Shown here piece by piece: positions 1 through 8,125 of a DNA stretch of 34,682 bases (position 1 is its first letter; each line of letters starts with the position of its first letter). This DNA comes from Acidobacteriota bacterium (GTDB taxonomy: Bacteria > Acidobacteriota > Holophagae > Thermotomaculales > Thermotomaculaceae), in NCBI GenBank assembly GCA_013151025.1, contig JAADJC010000023.1:3373-38054 (forward strand), read 5' to 3'. Made by a program: the position numbers and the translations under genes. The notes under the pieces were generated by a model. It saw only the letters and a list, made by a program, of their open reading frames with translations. It did not search any database and was not told where the DNA came from.

Positions 1-44
1 CCGCCCCTTTTCAGGTTCAATTTCGTTTTCAAAACGGGTTCAGA

Positions 45-1382
45 TTATACAACTCCCTGATCCATCATGGAATTTGCAACCTTCATAAAACCGGCAATAT
101 TGGCACCATGTACGTAGTTGCCTTCCACACCATATTTCTTAGCTGTGGTGGAAATGTTCACCCAGATATTCCGCATAATGCCTTTCAGCTTGCCATCAAC
201 TTCTTCAAAGGTCCACTGGGTAAAGTAGCTGTTCTGGGCCATTTCCAGGCCAGAAACCGCGACACCACCGGCATTTGCGGCCTTGCCCGGCAGAAAGCCA
301 ACACCATTTTCAAGGAGATACTTTGTTCCTTCCAATGTCGTCGGCATGTTGGCACCTTCGCCCACAACCAGACAGCCGTTGGCAGCCAGCACCTTGGCGT
401 CTTCCAGATCAAGTTCATTCTGGGTGGCACAGGGCAGTGCCACATCGCATTTAACCTTCCAGACATCGTTCCGGTTTTCACTGTAGGTAGCATTGGGGTG
501 CTTCTGGATGTATTCCTTGATCCGACCACGACGAACTTCTTTGATATCTTTGACCAGATCCAGGTCAATACCGTCCATATCTACAATGCAACCGTTGGAG
601 TCTGACATAGTAACCACTTTGCCACCAAGCTGATTTACTTTCTGGCAGGCATAAATTGCTACATTTCCAGCACCGGAAATCGCCACTGTTTTGCCATTGA
701 AATCAGTCTTGCGAACATCTTTCAGATATTCATGGGCAATATAAACCAGTCCGTATCCTGTGGCAGGGGTACGGGCGAAGCTGCCGCCCCAATTGAGTCC
801 CTTACCGGTCAGAACCCCTTCCCATTTGTTTGCCAGGCGTTTGTACTGACCGAAGAGAAATCCGATTTCCCGGCCGCCGACGCCGATATCCCCGGCGGGG
901 ACATCAGTATACGCACCGATGTGGCGAAACAATTCCGTCATGAAGCTCTGGCAGAACTTCATCACTTCGTTGTCAGATTTGCCTTTCGGATCAAAATCGC
1001 AACCACCTTTGCCGCCACCCATGGGAATGCCGGTCAAGGCATTCTTCAGAATCTGCTCAAAACCCAGAAATTTCAACGTTCCCAGTTTAACCGACGGGTG
1101 AAATCGGAGTCCGCCTTTGTATGGGCCGATGGCGCTGTTGAACTCTACCCGGAATCCCTTGTTTACCTGGACTTCGCCATTGTCATTTACCCAGGGAACC
1201 CGAAACATGATCACTCGTTCCGGTTCAGTGATCCGCTCCAGCATGCTGGTCTGTTCAAATTCCGGATGCTGCGGCAACGCAATTTCCAGTGATTCAAAAA
1301 CTTCCTTGACTGCCTGGTGGAATTCTTCTTCACCGGGATTCCGGGCAATCAGCCCATCATACACCTGACTCAGATAGCTCAT
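45..1382 (-). CDS. gdhA: NADP-type glutamate dehydrogenase
   Basis: Predicted cytosolic enzyme that interconverts 2-oxoglutarate plus ammonium and glutamate, linking nitrogen assimilation to the TCA cycle. The 445-residue product matches the usual length of hexameric bacterial GdhA (about 447). Visible landmarks are the substrate-binding PYKGGLRFH segment (near residue 87), the catalytic-lysine motif PMGGGKGG (Lys about 125), and a Rossmann motif SGAGNVA followed by SDSNG, the pattern of NADP-preferring enzymes. The frame stays open 18 codons further upstream, but the ATG at 1382 has GGGAGG 6 nt before it and aligns with the family N terminus, so I chose it. The gene stands alone, with a likely promoter just upstream. 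Family assignment is firm; cofactor preference is inferred. Confidence 0.96.
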   Translation of the reverse strand: MSYLSQVYDGLIARNPGEEEFHQAVKEVFESLEIALPQHPEFEQTSMLERITEPERVIMFRVPWVNDNGEVQVNKGFRVEFNSAIGPYKGGLRFHPSVKLGTLKFLGFEQILKNALTGIPMGGGKGGCDFDPKGKSDNEVMKFCQSFMTELFRHIGAYTDVPAGDIGVGGREIGFLFGQYKRLANKWEGVLTGKGLNWGGSFARTPATGYGLVYIAHEYLKDVRKTDFNGKTVAISGAGNVAIYACQKVNQLGGKVVTMSDSNGCIVDMDGIDLDLVKDIKEVRRGRIKEYIQKHPNATYSENRNDVWKVKCDVALPCATQNELDLEDAKVLAANGCLVVGEGANMPTTLEGTKYLLENGVGFLPGKAANAGGVAVSGLEMAQNSYFTQWTFEEVDGKLKGIMRNIWVNISTTAKKYGVEGNYVHGANIAGFMKVANSMMDQGVV

Positions 1383-1427
1383 TAAAGCCTCCCAAAATAT
1401 AATTGAGAAAGAGTAAAACTCATCATT

Positions 1428-1456
1428 ATTATACACACTGATTTATTTTCGCAAAC
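1428..1456 (-). promoter_or_regulatory. Putative sigma70 promoter of gdhA
   Basis: On the minus strand a perfect TATAAT (1433-1428) lies about 45 nt upstream of the gdhA ATG. A weak -35-like GTTTGC (1456-1451) sits 17 nt before it. The -10 is convincing; the -35 is poor, so the call rests mainly on position. Confidence 0.45.
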
Positions 1457-1572
1457 CCTATTCTAAAATATTTCAATGAAAAATGAGAACAGCGCAATTC
1501 CATGACTTCTACAGAAGAGAAAAACAGTGAAAACAAGGCATTCTGCGCGCCTGCGGTGAAAAAAAAGTGCAG

Positions 1573-1600
1573 GTGAAAGTGCGAGTGCGCTTGCGTGAAG
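1573..1600 (+). repeat. Degenerate GTGCGAGTG-type intergenic repeat, copy 1
   Basis: This G-rich stretch of alternating GTG/GCG/GAAAG words contains the 10-mer AGTGCGAGTG (1578-1587), followed by GAAGGGAAAA. The same 10-mer occurs in two other gaps (7053-7062 and 33164-33173), each time with GTGAAAG or GGGAAAA words nearby. No coding potential is apparent. Confidence 0.5.
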
Positions 1601-1659
1601 GGAAAATCATAGAGTTGAACCCTCCCTGTCTTGTTCTTTTTGAACCATCCACTATCCAC

Positions 1660-1677
1660 GCGGCCCTAATGGGCCGC
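1660..1677 (-). terminator. GC-rich hairpin after the S55 gene
   Basis: A perfect 7-bp stem (GCGGCCC / GGGCCGC) with a 4-nt loop begins 6 nt after the TGA of the S55 gene on the minus strand. No clear U-tract follows, so it may be a factor-assisted terminator or an mRNA-stabilising end. The position strongly suggests a role at the 3' end of the operon. Confidence 0.5.
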
Positions 1678-1683
1678 TTCTCC

Positions 1684-3381
1684 TCACCGTGCAACGATTT
1701 TCAGCGGGAAAGAAAAATAGCCTTGAACCACATCGTCCAGCGTCAATACGTCCACGGCCCGGAACTCTCTCCATTTCCCCGTCCTGGGAATATGAACGCC
1801 TTGCATTTCCACTGTTTCCATCACGGACCCCGGCAAGGATGACTGAACGGACTCCCCCATGTACAAGGCGGAGGTTTTTTCCGCAAGCCCGACATATAAT
1901 TTGTTATTCCGAAGAAAATTGTTCACCAGGCGAATAAAACCATCCAGACTTTCAATTTTCTGTTTAAGTAACTTGGATTCCCGTTTCATGATGGAAAAGC
2001 CGTCACCGATTTCCACATGGTAGTTACCGGGTTTCATATTTTCCGGAATGGTAAGGGTAATGTTCTTGATAAATAATTCCCGCTGAAACGGTTTCAGATA
2101 GAGTTGCAGATGAACGGTTTCGCCGGGATGAATCCTTGCCCGGGAGGATTTCACCTTAATGAGCTGGGCCATTCTCAACTGTTCCGAATAGTTCAGGTTC
2201 AAGGTAATCCCTTTGATACGAACCCGATCATAGGGGTTTTGAAGCACAGCCTGCACCAGTGATGCAACCTGGCCGCTGATCCCCGCCATGGATGTGCCGA
2301 TGGCCATGGAGTCCAGTTTCAATGAGGGATGGTCAGAAATATCAATACGGCCCCGAAGATTGAAAGAATGAAGACCCACGGTTTCGCATGCAGTGGTGAG
2401 AATTGTGTTGACTGCAAGGTTGGTCAGGAAGGGTGATAAAAGGGGGTGCTCTGCAAGCTCCAGTGAGTAGGTTCTGGATGTGTCCCCGAAGTTGATTTTG
2501 ACTGTCATGGGAATCATATCCGCTTTCCTGCCGAGGACTCCCAGAATTGCGGCACTGCGATCCTCCACCACGGTTCCCACCTCAGCCCCGATGACACCGA
2601 GCTTGTTGGAAGTCTTGAACGAGGGATAGGTAGCCAGAATAGTGGCGGTGTGCATGGGAACGGAAATGCTGCCCAATCCGAACATGGGATGCCCGAACGC
2701 CAGCACGTAATTCCCGTCAATAGATGTAACGGTTCCGATTGCGTAGAGGTTCAACGCACCCCTGGTCAACGCCACAGCAACGGCAGCACCAGGTTTCAGT
2801 TTCTTCGGGGCGTCCATAGCCTCCCCGGCAAAAGACGCAGAACCGGTCGAAAACGGCAGCTCACGGAATCCTGAACTGACAAAATAGCCCCGGTTAAATG
2901 CCTGCTTCAGCTCTTTCGGAAAAAAGCTCCGGCTGTCCGGGTTTAAAATCTTGCTGATGTCGGGGATTTCCTCAAATCTCAGGGAGTGTTCATTCCCCCG
3001 CGTACCATAAAGACTGGTAACGGACTGCATATTTTCGATGGGCGTAAGACCGCCGATGGGTTCTTTCCCGAACTCCCACCCGAATGAGATGGCACCGGCC
3101 AGCTTGCCGTCAAAATAAACCGGGCTGCCGCTCATACCGGCAATGATGCCGGCATCCTCTATCACCGATCCGCCGCAACGAACCAGCACACGATTTTCTC
3201 CCGGCGTCTGGTTCCGGAGCAGTCCCAGCACCTCTACAGGGAATTTTTCTATGCGGTTTCCTTCAAATACAGTCAGGCCATACCCTTTCATGCCCTTCTG
3301 GAGCTGTATTGAGGGAATGGTCTCTATCGAAAATGAAAGAACGGAAATTATAAAAATAGCAGAAAAAAACAATTTTTTCAT
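1684..3381 (-). CDS. Secreted SpoIVB-like (peptidase S55 domain) protein
   Basis: Protein of 565 residues with an N-terminal signal sequence (residues 1-19: KK then a hydrophobic stretch). The S55-type serine motif GMSGSP lies at residues 82-87, preceded by the GMKGYG segment and followed by DGKLAGA. A second conserved block with FGHP (His about 231) follows in the order Ser then His. In Bacillus SpoIVB the His block precedes the GMSGSP block, so the motifs look permuted here. The C-terminal 250 residues are unassigned, probably beta-rich. The ATG overlaps the preceding gene's stop as ATGA, with GAGGGAG upstream, so it is translationally coupled and is the last gene of the cutA-argS operon. 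Substrate unknown; peptidase activity is inferred from motifs only. Confidence 0.85.
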   Translation of the reverse strand: MKKLFFSAIFIISVLSFSIETIPSIQLQKGMKGYGLTVFEGNRIEKFPVEVLGLLRNQTPGENRVLVRCGGSVIEDAGIIAGMSGSPVYFDGKLAGAISFGWEFGKEPIGGLTPIENMQSVTSLYGTRGNEHSLRFEEIPDISKILNPDSRSFFPKELKQAFNRGYFVSSGFRELPFSTGSASFAGEAMDAPKKLKPGAAVAVALTRGALNLYAIGTVTSIDGNYVLAFGHPMFGLGSISVPMHTATILATYPSFKTSNKLGVIGAEVGTVVEDRSAAILGVLGRKADMIPMTVKINFGDTSRTYSLELAEHPLLSPFLTNLAVNTILTTACETVGLHSFNLRGRIDISDHPSLKLDSMAIGTSMAGISGQVASLVQAVLQNPYDRVRIKGITLNLNYSEQLRMAQLIKVKSSRARIHPGETVHLQLYLKPFQRELFIKNITLTIPENMKPGNYHVEIGDGFSIMKRESKLLKQKIESLDGFIRLVNNFLRNNKLYVGLAEKTSALYMGESVQSSLPGSVMETVEMQGVHIPRTGKWREFRAVDVLTLDDVVQGYFSFPLKIVAR

Positions 3382-4289
3382 TTTTCTCCCTCTTTTTCAG
3401 TAATGACAGTCAAGGCGCCCGGGAAAAGTTCCACATGCACCTTTCCGGCTACGGTGATGTGAATGCCGTCCACATGGGCGTCAACTACCCTGTCATAGAG
3501 TTCCAGCTCAACGTCTCTGGAACGAAAGAAACGAAATCCCTTGTGTTTCAGATGTTTTTTCCGTGAAACCAGATAGAGAAGCCATGGCCTTACAAAGTGG
3601 TTGGTTCCCGGCACAACCACAATGTCCATAAGGCCGTCGTCCAGCCTTGCGCCCGGCGTGATGTAGAATCCGCCGCCATACGCCTTCCCGATGGATGCCA
3701 CAAACATGAAGATGGGCTCTGACATCCGTGCTTTTCCGTCTGAGCGAATATGGGCGGCAAAGGTGCGATAAGTCAACAGATGCCGGGCGACCCCGGCGTA
3801 ATACGGGTTTTTCATATGGTTGACTTTCTGAGCCGTGACCACCACCGCACCGTCAAAGCCGATGCCGAGGTTATTGAAAAAATAGTGTCCATCTATTTTT
3901 CCGCAATCGCTGTGGATTACCCTGTAGTCCCCGGAAAGAATCAGTCTGAACGCCTTTTCCGGATCCCGTGGAATACCGGCACTACGGATAAAATCATTGC
4001 CCATACCCAGGGGAACAATACCGAATTTTACATCAGGATGCCCGACCAGCGCGGAGCCGATTTCATTGATGGTGCCGTCACCACCACAACCGACAATGGT
4101 CTTGTACCCGTCTTCAATCATTTGCTTTGCAATGGTTGTGGCATGGGCAGGGGCTTCACTTTCCCGCCAGAAAAACGGCACCTTTGAAGCCAGCGCGATT
4201 TCTTCCAGCCGGTTGCGGAACAGAACGGCCCTGCCCCTTCCTGCGGCGGGATTCAAAATAATGCCGATGGGGCCTGTTTTCCCCTTCAT
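3378..4289 (-). CDS. Diacylglycerol kinase-like (DAGK/YegS family) lipid kinase
   Basis: Product of 303 residues, typical of the DagK/YegS/BmrU lipid-kinase family that phosphorylates diacylglycerol, sphingoid or related lipids at the membrane face. Visible motifs are NPAAGRGRA (residues 13-21), the nucleotide-binding GGDGTINE (69-76) and PLGMGNDF, which carries the family's GTxND-like motif with M in place of T. The ATG abuts the argS stop (TAAATG) and the gene ends in a 4-bp ATGA overlap with the S55 gene, so both neighbours are translationally coupled. The lipid substrate cannot be read from the sequence. A role in lipid recycling fits the envelope theme but is inference. Confidence 0.9.
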   Translation of the reverse strand: MKGKTGPIGIILNPAAGRGRAVLFRNRLEEIALASKVPFFWRESEAPAHATTIAKQMIEDGYKTIVGCGGDGTINEIGSALVGHPDVKFGIVPLGMGNDFIRSAGIPRDPEKAFRLILSGDYRVIHSDCGKIDGHYFFNNLGIGFDGAVVVTAQKVNHMKNPYYAGVARHLLTYRTFAAHIRSDGKARMSEPIFMFVASIGKAYGGGFYITPGARLDDGLMDIVVVPGTNHFVRPWLLYLVSRKKHLKHKGFRFFRSRDVELELYDRVVDAHVDGIHITVAGKVHVELFPGALTVITEKEGEK

Positions 4290-6008
4290 TTACATTTTCT
4301 CCGGCAGCCGCATTCCCATCAGACCGGCACCGGCCTTCAGCGTGGCGCTGGTCAGCTCCACCAGTGCAAGGCGGAAAGAAGATTGGGCCGGATCATCGCC
4401 AATCACACGGCAACTGTGGTAAAAGCTGTGAAAAGTGTGGGTAAGATCCAGCAGGTACTGTGCCAGAAAGTGGCTTTTACGGTGTTTTGCACAGAGAAGA
4501 AGGCTGCCATGGGCCTGAGACAGTTTTTGAATCAACGTGGCCTCATCCGGGTGGCTGATGGCCACGGAATCCTGGTCCACCATGGGCAAGTTCCCGGATT
4601 TATCCAGAATTCCCCGGCAACGAACATAAGAATAAGCAATGTACGGACCGGAATCCCCCTCCATGTTCAAGGCCTCATCCCAGGAAAATTTAATGTCCTT
4701 GACCCTGTCATTTTTCAGATCATTAAAAATAATAGCACTGGTACCGAGGGTTTCCGCGATTGAAGCCCTTTCACTGTCCGGAATATCCGGATTTTTTTCT
4801 TCCATTACATTCCGAATCCGGCTCACCGCCTCATCCAGCACCTCTTCCAGGAAAATCACCTTGCCCTTCCGTGTGGACATCTTTCCGTCCTGAAACCGAT
4901 ACAGGCCGAAAGGGATATGGTGCAGGTTCAGCGCCCAGTCAAACCCCGCCATTTCCAGTACCTTGAAAAACTGGCGAAAATGAAGCGCCTGCTCCGCCCC
5001 CACCACATACAGCGCCTCATCAAACCCGAAGGTATCATGGCGATAAACAGCGGCGGCAATATCCCGTGTCGCGTAGAGGGAAGCGCCATCCGACTTCTGA
5101 ATCAGGCAGGGAGGCATATCGTAGTCTTCCAGATTGACAATCACCGCATTTTCACTGATGGAAAAAAGCCCTTTTTCTTTTAACGTATCGATTACCGGCT
5201 TAAGTTTATCCCGGTAGAACGCCTCTCCCAGTACCTTGTCAAAATGGACATTGAGGCGATTATAGGTTCGATTGAACTCCTTCAGGGACAATTCACGGAA
5301 TGTTTCCCACAGCGCCGTTTCCGCATCACTGCCATCTTCCAGCCGCTTGAATGCGGCCCTGGCGGCTTCTTCCATTTCCGGGTTTGTCTCCGCTTCCTTA
5401 TGGAACCGGACATAGAGACTCAACAGATGTTGAACCGGGTCCCCGGCCAGTTCATCCCGATCTCCCCACTTCACAAACGCCACAATCAACTTCCCGAACT
5501 GAGTGCCCCAGTCCCCGATATGATTGACAGCAATAACCTTTGACCCCAGGGTTTTATACAGATTTTGAAGGAAATTGCCAATGACCGTACTTCGCAAATG
5601 GCCGATACTGAATGGCTTGGCAATATTGGGGGAAGAAAACTCGACCAGAATTTTTCGCCCTTCAAACTCCCTCCATTCTAGAATACGGGTGGGATCTTCC
5701 TGAAACTTCCGATACAACGCCCGAAACATCTCAGCCTTGTCCAGGTGGAAATTCAGATATCCACCCATGACTGCCACCTGTTCCACACCGGGAATATCTC
5801 CCAGATGCGCCTTCAGATCTGCCGCAATCTTCGGAGGCGCCTGCTTCAGGTGGCGTGCAAAGGGGAAACAGGGCAGGGCCAGATCGCCGAACGCATCCTT
5901 CTCCGGCCGTTTAAACAAATTGTTTTCCTGAATCATATCGGCAGGAACTCCCTTTTCCGTAAGAAAACGGACGACCCGTCCGGCAATATCATCTTTAATA
6001 GTTTGCAT
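4290..6008 (-). CDS. argS: Arginyl-tRNA synthetase
   Basis: Class I aminoacyl-tRNA synthetase charging tRNA-Arg, 572 residues as usual for the bacterial enzyme. The N-terminal tRNA D-loop-binding region is followed by the HIGH-type motif FSIGHLRST after SSPNIAKP. The KMSK-type loop reads KMSTRKG, and the C-terminal anticodon-binding DALR domain ends in the characteristic GLMGMRLPEKM. The ATG has GGGAGG 5 nt upstream, inside the last codons of the preceding phosphatase gene, with a 1-nt gap between stop and start. It is the central gene of the cutA operon. No key residue is missing. Confidence 0.98.
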   Translation of the reverse strand: MQTIKDDIAGRVVRFLTEKGVPADMIQENNLFKRPEKDAFGDLALPCFPFARHLKQAPPKIAADLKAHLGDIPGVEQVAVMGGYLNFHLDKAEMFRALYRKFQEDPTRILEWREFEGRKILVEFSSPNIAKPFSIGHLRSTVIGNFLQNLYKTLGSKVIAVNHIGDWGTQFGKLIVAFVKWGDRDELAGDPVQHLLSLYVRFHKEAETNPEMEEAARAAFKRLEDGSDAETALWETFRELSLKEFNRTYNRLNVHFDKVLGEAFYRDKLKPVIDTLKEKGLFSISENAVIVNLEDYDMPPCLIQKSDGASLYATRDIAAAVYRHDTFGFDEALYVVGAEQALHFRQFFKVLEMAGFDWALNLHHIPFGLYRFQDGKMSTRKGKVIFLEEVLDEAVSRIRNVMEEKNPDIPDSERASIAETLGTSAIIFNDLKNDRVKDIKFSWDEALNMEGDSGPYIAYSYVRCRGILDKSGNLPMVDQDSVAISHPDEATLIQKLSQAHGSLLLCAKHRKSHFLAQYLLDLTHTFHSFYHSCRVIGDDPAQSSFRLALVELTSATLKAGAGLMGMRLPEKM

Positions 6009-6009
6009 G

Positions 6010-6621
6010 TCAACCTCCCAGGTGGATAGTACTGTTCAGCATCGTGAGCTTCGGGGGAAACGGATCATCCAGGACAAGCCGGTTGATACAGGCATTTTCC
6101 TGCTCAAAACAGAATGCCCGGTCCGGTGAAACCCCCAACAGGTGGCAAATAATGGCACGATTGACCGCGCCGTGCGCCACGATTGCCACATTATCCGATG
6201 AATGACGGTGGCGGTCAACAATTTCATATAGCGAAGCTTGCGTTCTGCGGTATACATCCCCAAGGGATTCACCTTCCGGTGCGGGAGTCTTGCCGTCCGT
6301 GAGCCACATGCGGAGCAACTCTCCCTCATCCGCCAGAATCTTAAAAAAAGAAACACCTTCCCACCTGCCGCAATCCACTTCATAAAAAGCCGATATTGGT
6401 ATCGGGGACAATGCCTTTGCCTCAGCCAGTGGCGCCGCCGTCTCCATAGCCCGTGCCATAGGGCTGACATAAAGTGCCGTCAATGGAATGTCATGGAAAA
6501 AAGAAGAAATTTTCTTTGCCTGGGAAATGCCTTCGTCTGTAAGGGGGAAATTACCGGTTCCCTGGAATTCCCTGCGCCGGTTGGGCAGGGTCTCGCCGTG
6601 GCGAATGAGAAACAGATACAT
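6010..6621 (-). CDS. Histidine phosphatase superfamily protein (CobC/GpmB-like)
   Basis: The 203-residue product begins with the signature LIRHGET, where His is the phospho-acceptor. It also contains GRWEG and the second catalytic His in VAHGAVNRA. This is the phosphoglycerate mutase-like histidine phosphatase fold. Members include alpha-ribazole phosphatase (CobC), GpmB and broad-specificity phosphatases, and no cobalamin genes are nearby to favour CobC. I chose the ATG at 6621, which overlaps the cutA stop by one base (TAATG) and puts the RHG motif at residues 7-9 as in the family. A frame extension to 6645 has no support. The gene lies between cutA and argS in one operon. Confidence 0.9.
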   Translation of the reverse strand: MYLFLIRHGETLPNRRREFQGTGNFPLTDEGISQAKKISSFFHDIPLTALYVSPMARAMETAAPLAEAKALSPIPISAFYEVDCGRWEGVSFFKILADEGELLRMWLTDGKTPAPEGESLGDVYRRTQASLYEIVDRHRHSSDNVAIVAHGAVNRAIICHLLGVSPDRAFCFEQENACINRLVLDDPFPPKLTMLNSTIHLGG

Positions 6622-6959
6622 TAACGGACAGATTCCTGAATCCACTTGAGAAATTCCGGTTTCCCCTTCACCATGGGAAAAGACAGAATTTCCGGAATCT
6701 CATAGTTGTGAAGCGCGGTAATGGTTTTTTCAATCTCATCGTAATGTTCGACAGTGGATTTAATCATCAGAAAATATTCCTCATCATCCCATACCTTGCC
6801 TTTGAAACGATAGATGGAGCGAATTGCCGGAATCATATTAACCGACGCCGCGATCTTCTTATAAACAAGGGCATTGGCGATAGTCAGTGCCTGCTCTTCC
6901 GACCCGACGGTTGTCATTACCAGAATGTACCCCAAGCCCTGTTTTTCGCTTTCCATCAT
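6621..6959 (-). CDS. cutA: CutA family divalent-cation tolerance protein
   Basis: Small 112-residue protein of the CutA family, stable ferredoxin-like-fold trimers linked to copper/divalent cation tolerance in E. coli, though the molecular role is unclear. Family landmarks are the N-terminal VMTTVGSEEQA, the SIYRFKGKVWDDEE core strand region, and the C-terminal NYEIPEI and FLKWI motifs. Two adjacent ATGs (6959 and 6956) follow GGAGGGGG. The second has better SD spacing (about 6 nt), so the true start may be 6956. It is the first gene of the operon leading into the phosphatase and argS. Confidence 0.93.
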   Translation of the reverse strand: MMESEKQGLGYILVMTTVGSEEQALTIANALVYKKIAASVNMIPAIRSIYRFKGKVWDDEEYFLMIKSTVEHYDEIEKTITALHNYEIPEILSFPMVKGKPEFLKWIQESVR

Positions 6960-7022
6960 CCCCCTCCGTTACAACTATGCACCCTGCAATAGTTTACCGG
7001 GCTAGCAGCTCTCAGTCAAGCA

Positions 7023-7044
7023 GGAAGACGGGAGGAAGACGGGA
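7023..7044 (+). repeat. 11-bp tandem duplication
   Basis: The unit GGAAGACGGGA occurs twice, head to tail and without mismatch, directly before the GTGCGAGTG-type repeat. It is a short direct repeat of the slippage type. Confidence 0.8.
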
Positions 7045-7046
7045 AA

Positions 7047-7070
7047 AGTGCAAGTGCGAGTGTAAGTGAA
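7047..7070 (+). repeat. Degenerate GTGCGAGTG-type intergenic repeat, copy 2
   Basis: Contains GTGCAAGTGCGAGTG followed by TAAGTGAAAG. It shares the 10-mer AGTGCGAGTG (7053-7062) with the copies at 1578 and 33164. Confidence 0.5.
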
Positions 7071-7142
7071 AGTAAATAAAGAGGTGCTCCGTGTCCTGTG
7101 CGGCGCTGACGCCTGTGTTCTGACCGGAAAGGACGGGAGTAG

Positions 7143-7347
7143 CCAACTCCCTGATTTATCTATCATCTTCCACCTGTCATCCTAGATCTAACCAAAAATA
7201 TATGAAATTTGAAGAAATGTGCGTTTTGCGTGGGTGTGGGTGTCAGAGCGGTGTGGGTGAAAGTACATGTACGAGTATCGAAAATCGGGGAGAATGCGGT
7301 GTAAGCCGCCGAATAAATGTTGAATAAAAGGAAAACCAGGGAGTTGG
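7143..7347. repeat. Inverted repeat, 11-bp arms 183 bp apart
   Basis: CCAACTCCCTG at 7143-7153 is the exact reverse complement of CAGGGAGTTGG at 7337-7347. The arms bracket a T/G-rich non-coding stretch. They could be the ends of a small degraded repeat element; no target-site duplication was identified. Confidence 0.5.
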
Positions 7348-7483
7348 TCAGTCTTATCTGAACCCACTATCTTTCACTTCTTTATCGTTTCTTACCTTTG
7401 CCTTTGTGTTAAATACTCCTCTCCTCTCCTCTCCCTCAGCGGTCTCTGCGTACTCTGCGGTGAATCTTTATCCGTGGGAGGGA

Positions 7484-8122
7484 TCAATAGCGGGGTCGGT
7501 GGCTCTGGATGCAGTGGGCGGAATCAGGGAGCACTTCCATCCGGGAGAGCTTCCATTTCCCCTGCAGGTCTTTTCTGAAATACCAGCGGGTCTGGATTTT
7601 TTGAAGCAGCATCCGTAAGCCTTTCTGGTATTCTCCGGTTTTGACTTTCAGGATTTTGCCCACCGGGCAGGACAGGAAAAAGAGCGTTGTTCCCTCAGGA
7701 AACACGTTGTAATCCAATTTGTCGTAGCTGAAACTGTGGGAGAGGGTAATGATGGCAGTTTCCTCGGTTTCTTCAAGACTCACCGTCTCATAATAGAACC
7801 CCCTCCCCAGTCCCATGATGTGGGCAGCCTCAATCCCGTAGGCATCAAAATGAAGTGTGCCGTCTTGCAGTTCCTGTTTGTATTTTTCTGTGATATCGCT
7901 GACTTTCTGTTTGAATTCCAGGACCGCGCCCCCGGTTTCCCCGTACCTGCCCCTTATTTCATCAAACAGCGACAGGCATGCGGCCATGGTTTTCACGTCA
8001 TCTTTCTGGATTGCATTAAAATATCTGGAGAGAACAATGCGAAAGGGCATGTCATCAGGCTTCTGCCGGCAGGAAGACAGAGCAATCAGCAGGAAAGCAA
8101 TCAGAACAATGGTTTTTCTCAT
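7484..8122 (-). CDS. Hypothetical lipoprotein
   Basis: Not recognised beyond its export signal. The 212-residue product starts with a signal peptide and lipobox LIALSSC (Cys18 would be lipidated), so it is probably anchored in the inner or outer membrane. The mature part is a soluble alpha/beta-looking domain with an N-terminal helical stretch (residues 27-95) and a C-terminal strand-rich part. The arrangement resembles NTF2-like or DUF-type lipoproteins, but I see no diagnostic motif. It is the last gene of the HtrA operon, starting 3 nt after the coiled-coil gene's stop, with CGGAG about 10 nt upstream. The neighbours suggest an envelope or signalling role. Confidence 0.75.
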   Translation of the reverse strand: MRKTIVLIAFLLIALSSCRQKPDDMPFRIVLSRYFNAIQKDDVKTMAACLSLFDEIRGRYGETGGAVLEFKQKVSDITEKYKQELQDGTLHFDAYGIEAAHIMGLGRGFYYETVSLEETEETAIITLSHSFSYDKLDYNVFPEGTTLFFLSCPVGKILKVKTGEYQKGLRMLLQKIQTRWYFRKDLQGKWKLSRMEVLPDSAHCIQSHRPRY

Positions 8123-8125
8123 ATT

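Larger units (their letters stand above)
6960..7483. other. 524-bp gene-free gap rich in short repeats
   Basis: No credible gene is seen. The gap holds the cutA upstream region, a perfect 11-bp tandem duplication (7023-7044, unit GGAAGACGGGA), a GTGCGAGTG-type repeat (about 7047-7070), an 11-bp inverted repeat CCAACTCCCTG/CAGGGAGTTGG (7143-7153 and 7337-7347), a CTCCT pentamer run (7416-7435) and a TCTCTGCGTACTCTGCGGTGAA stretch (7443-7464). The last resembles short intergenic words I recognise from many environmental bacterial genomes. The region looks like accumulated small repeats rather than a decayed gene. Confidence 0.6.
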
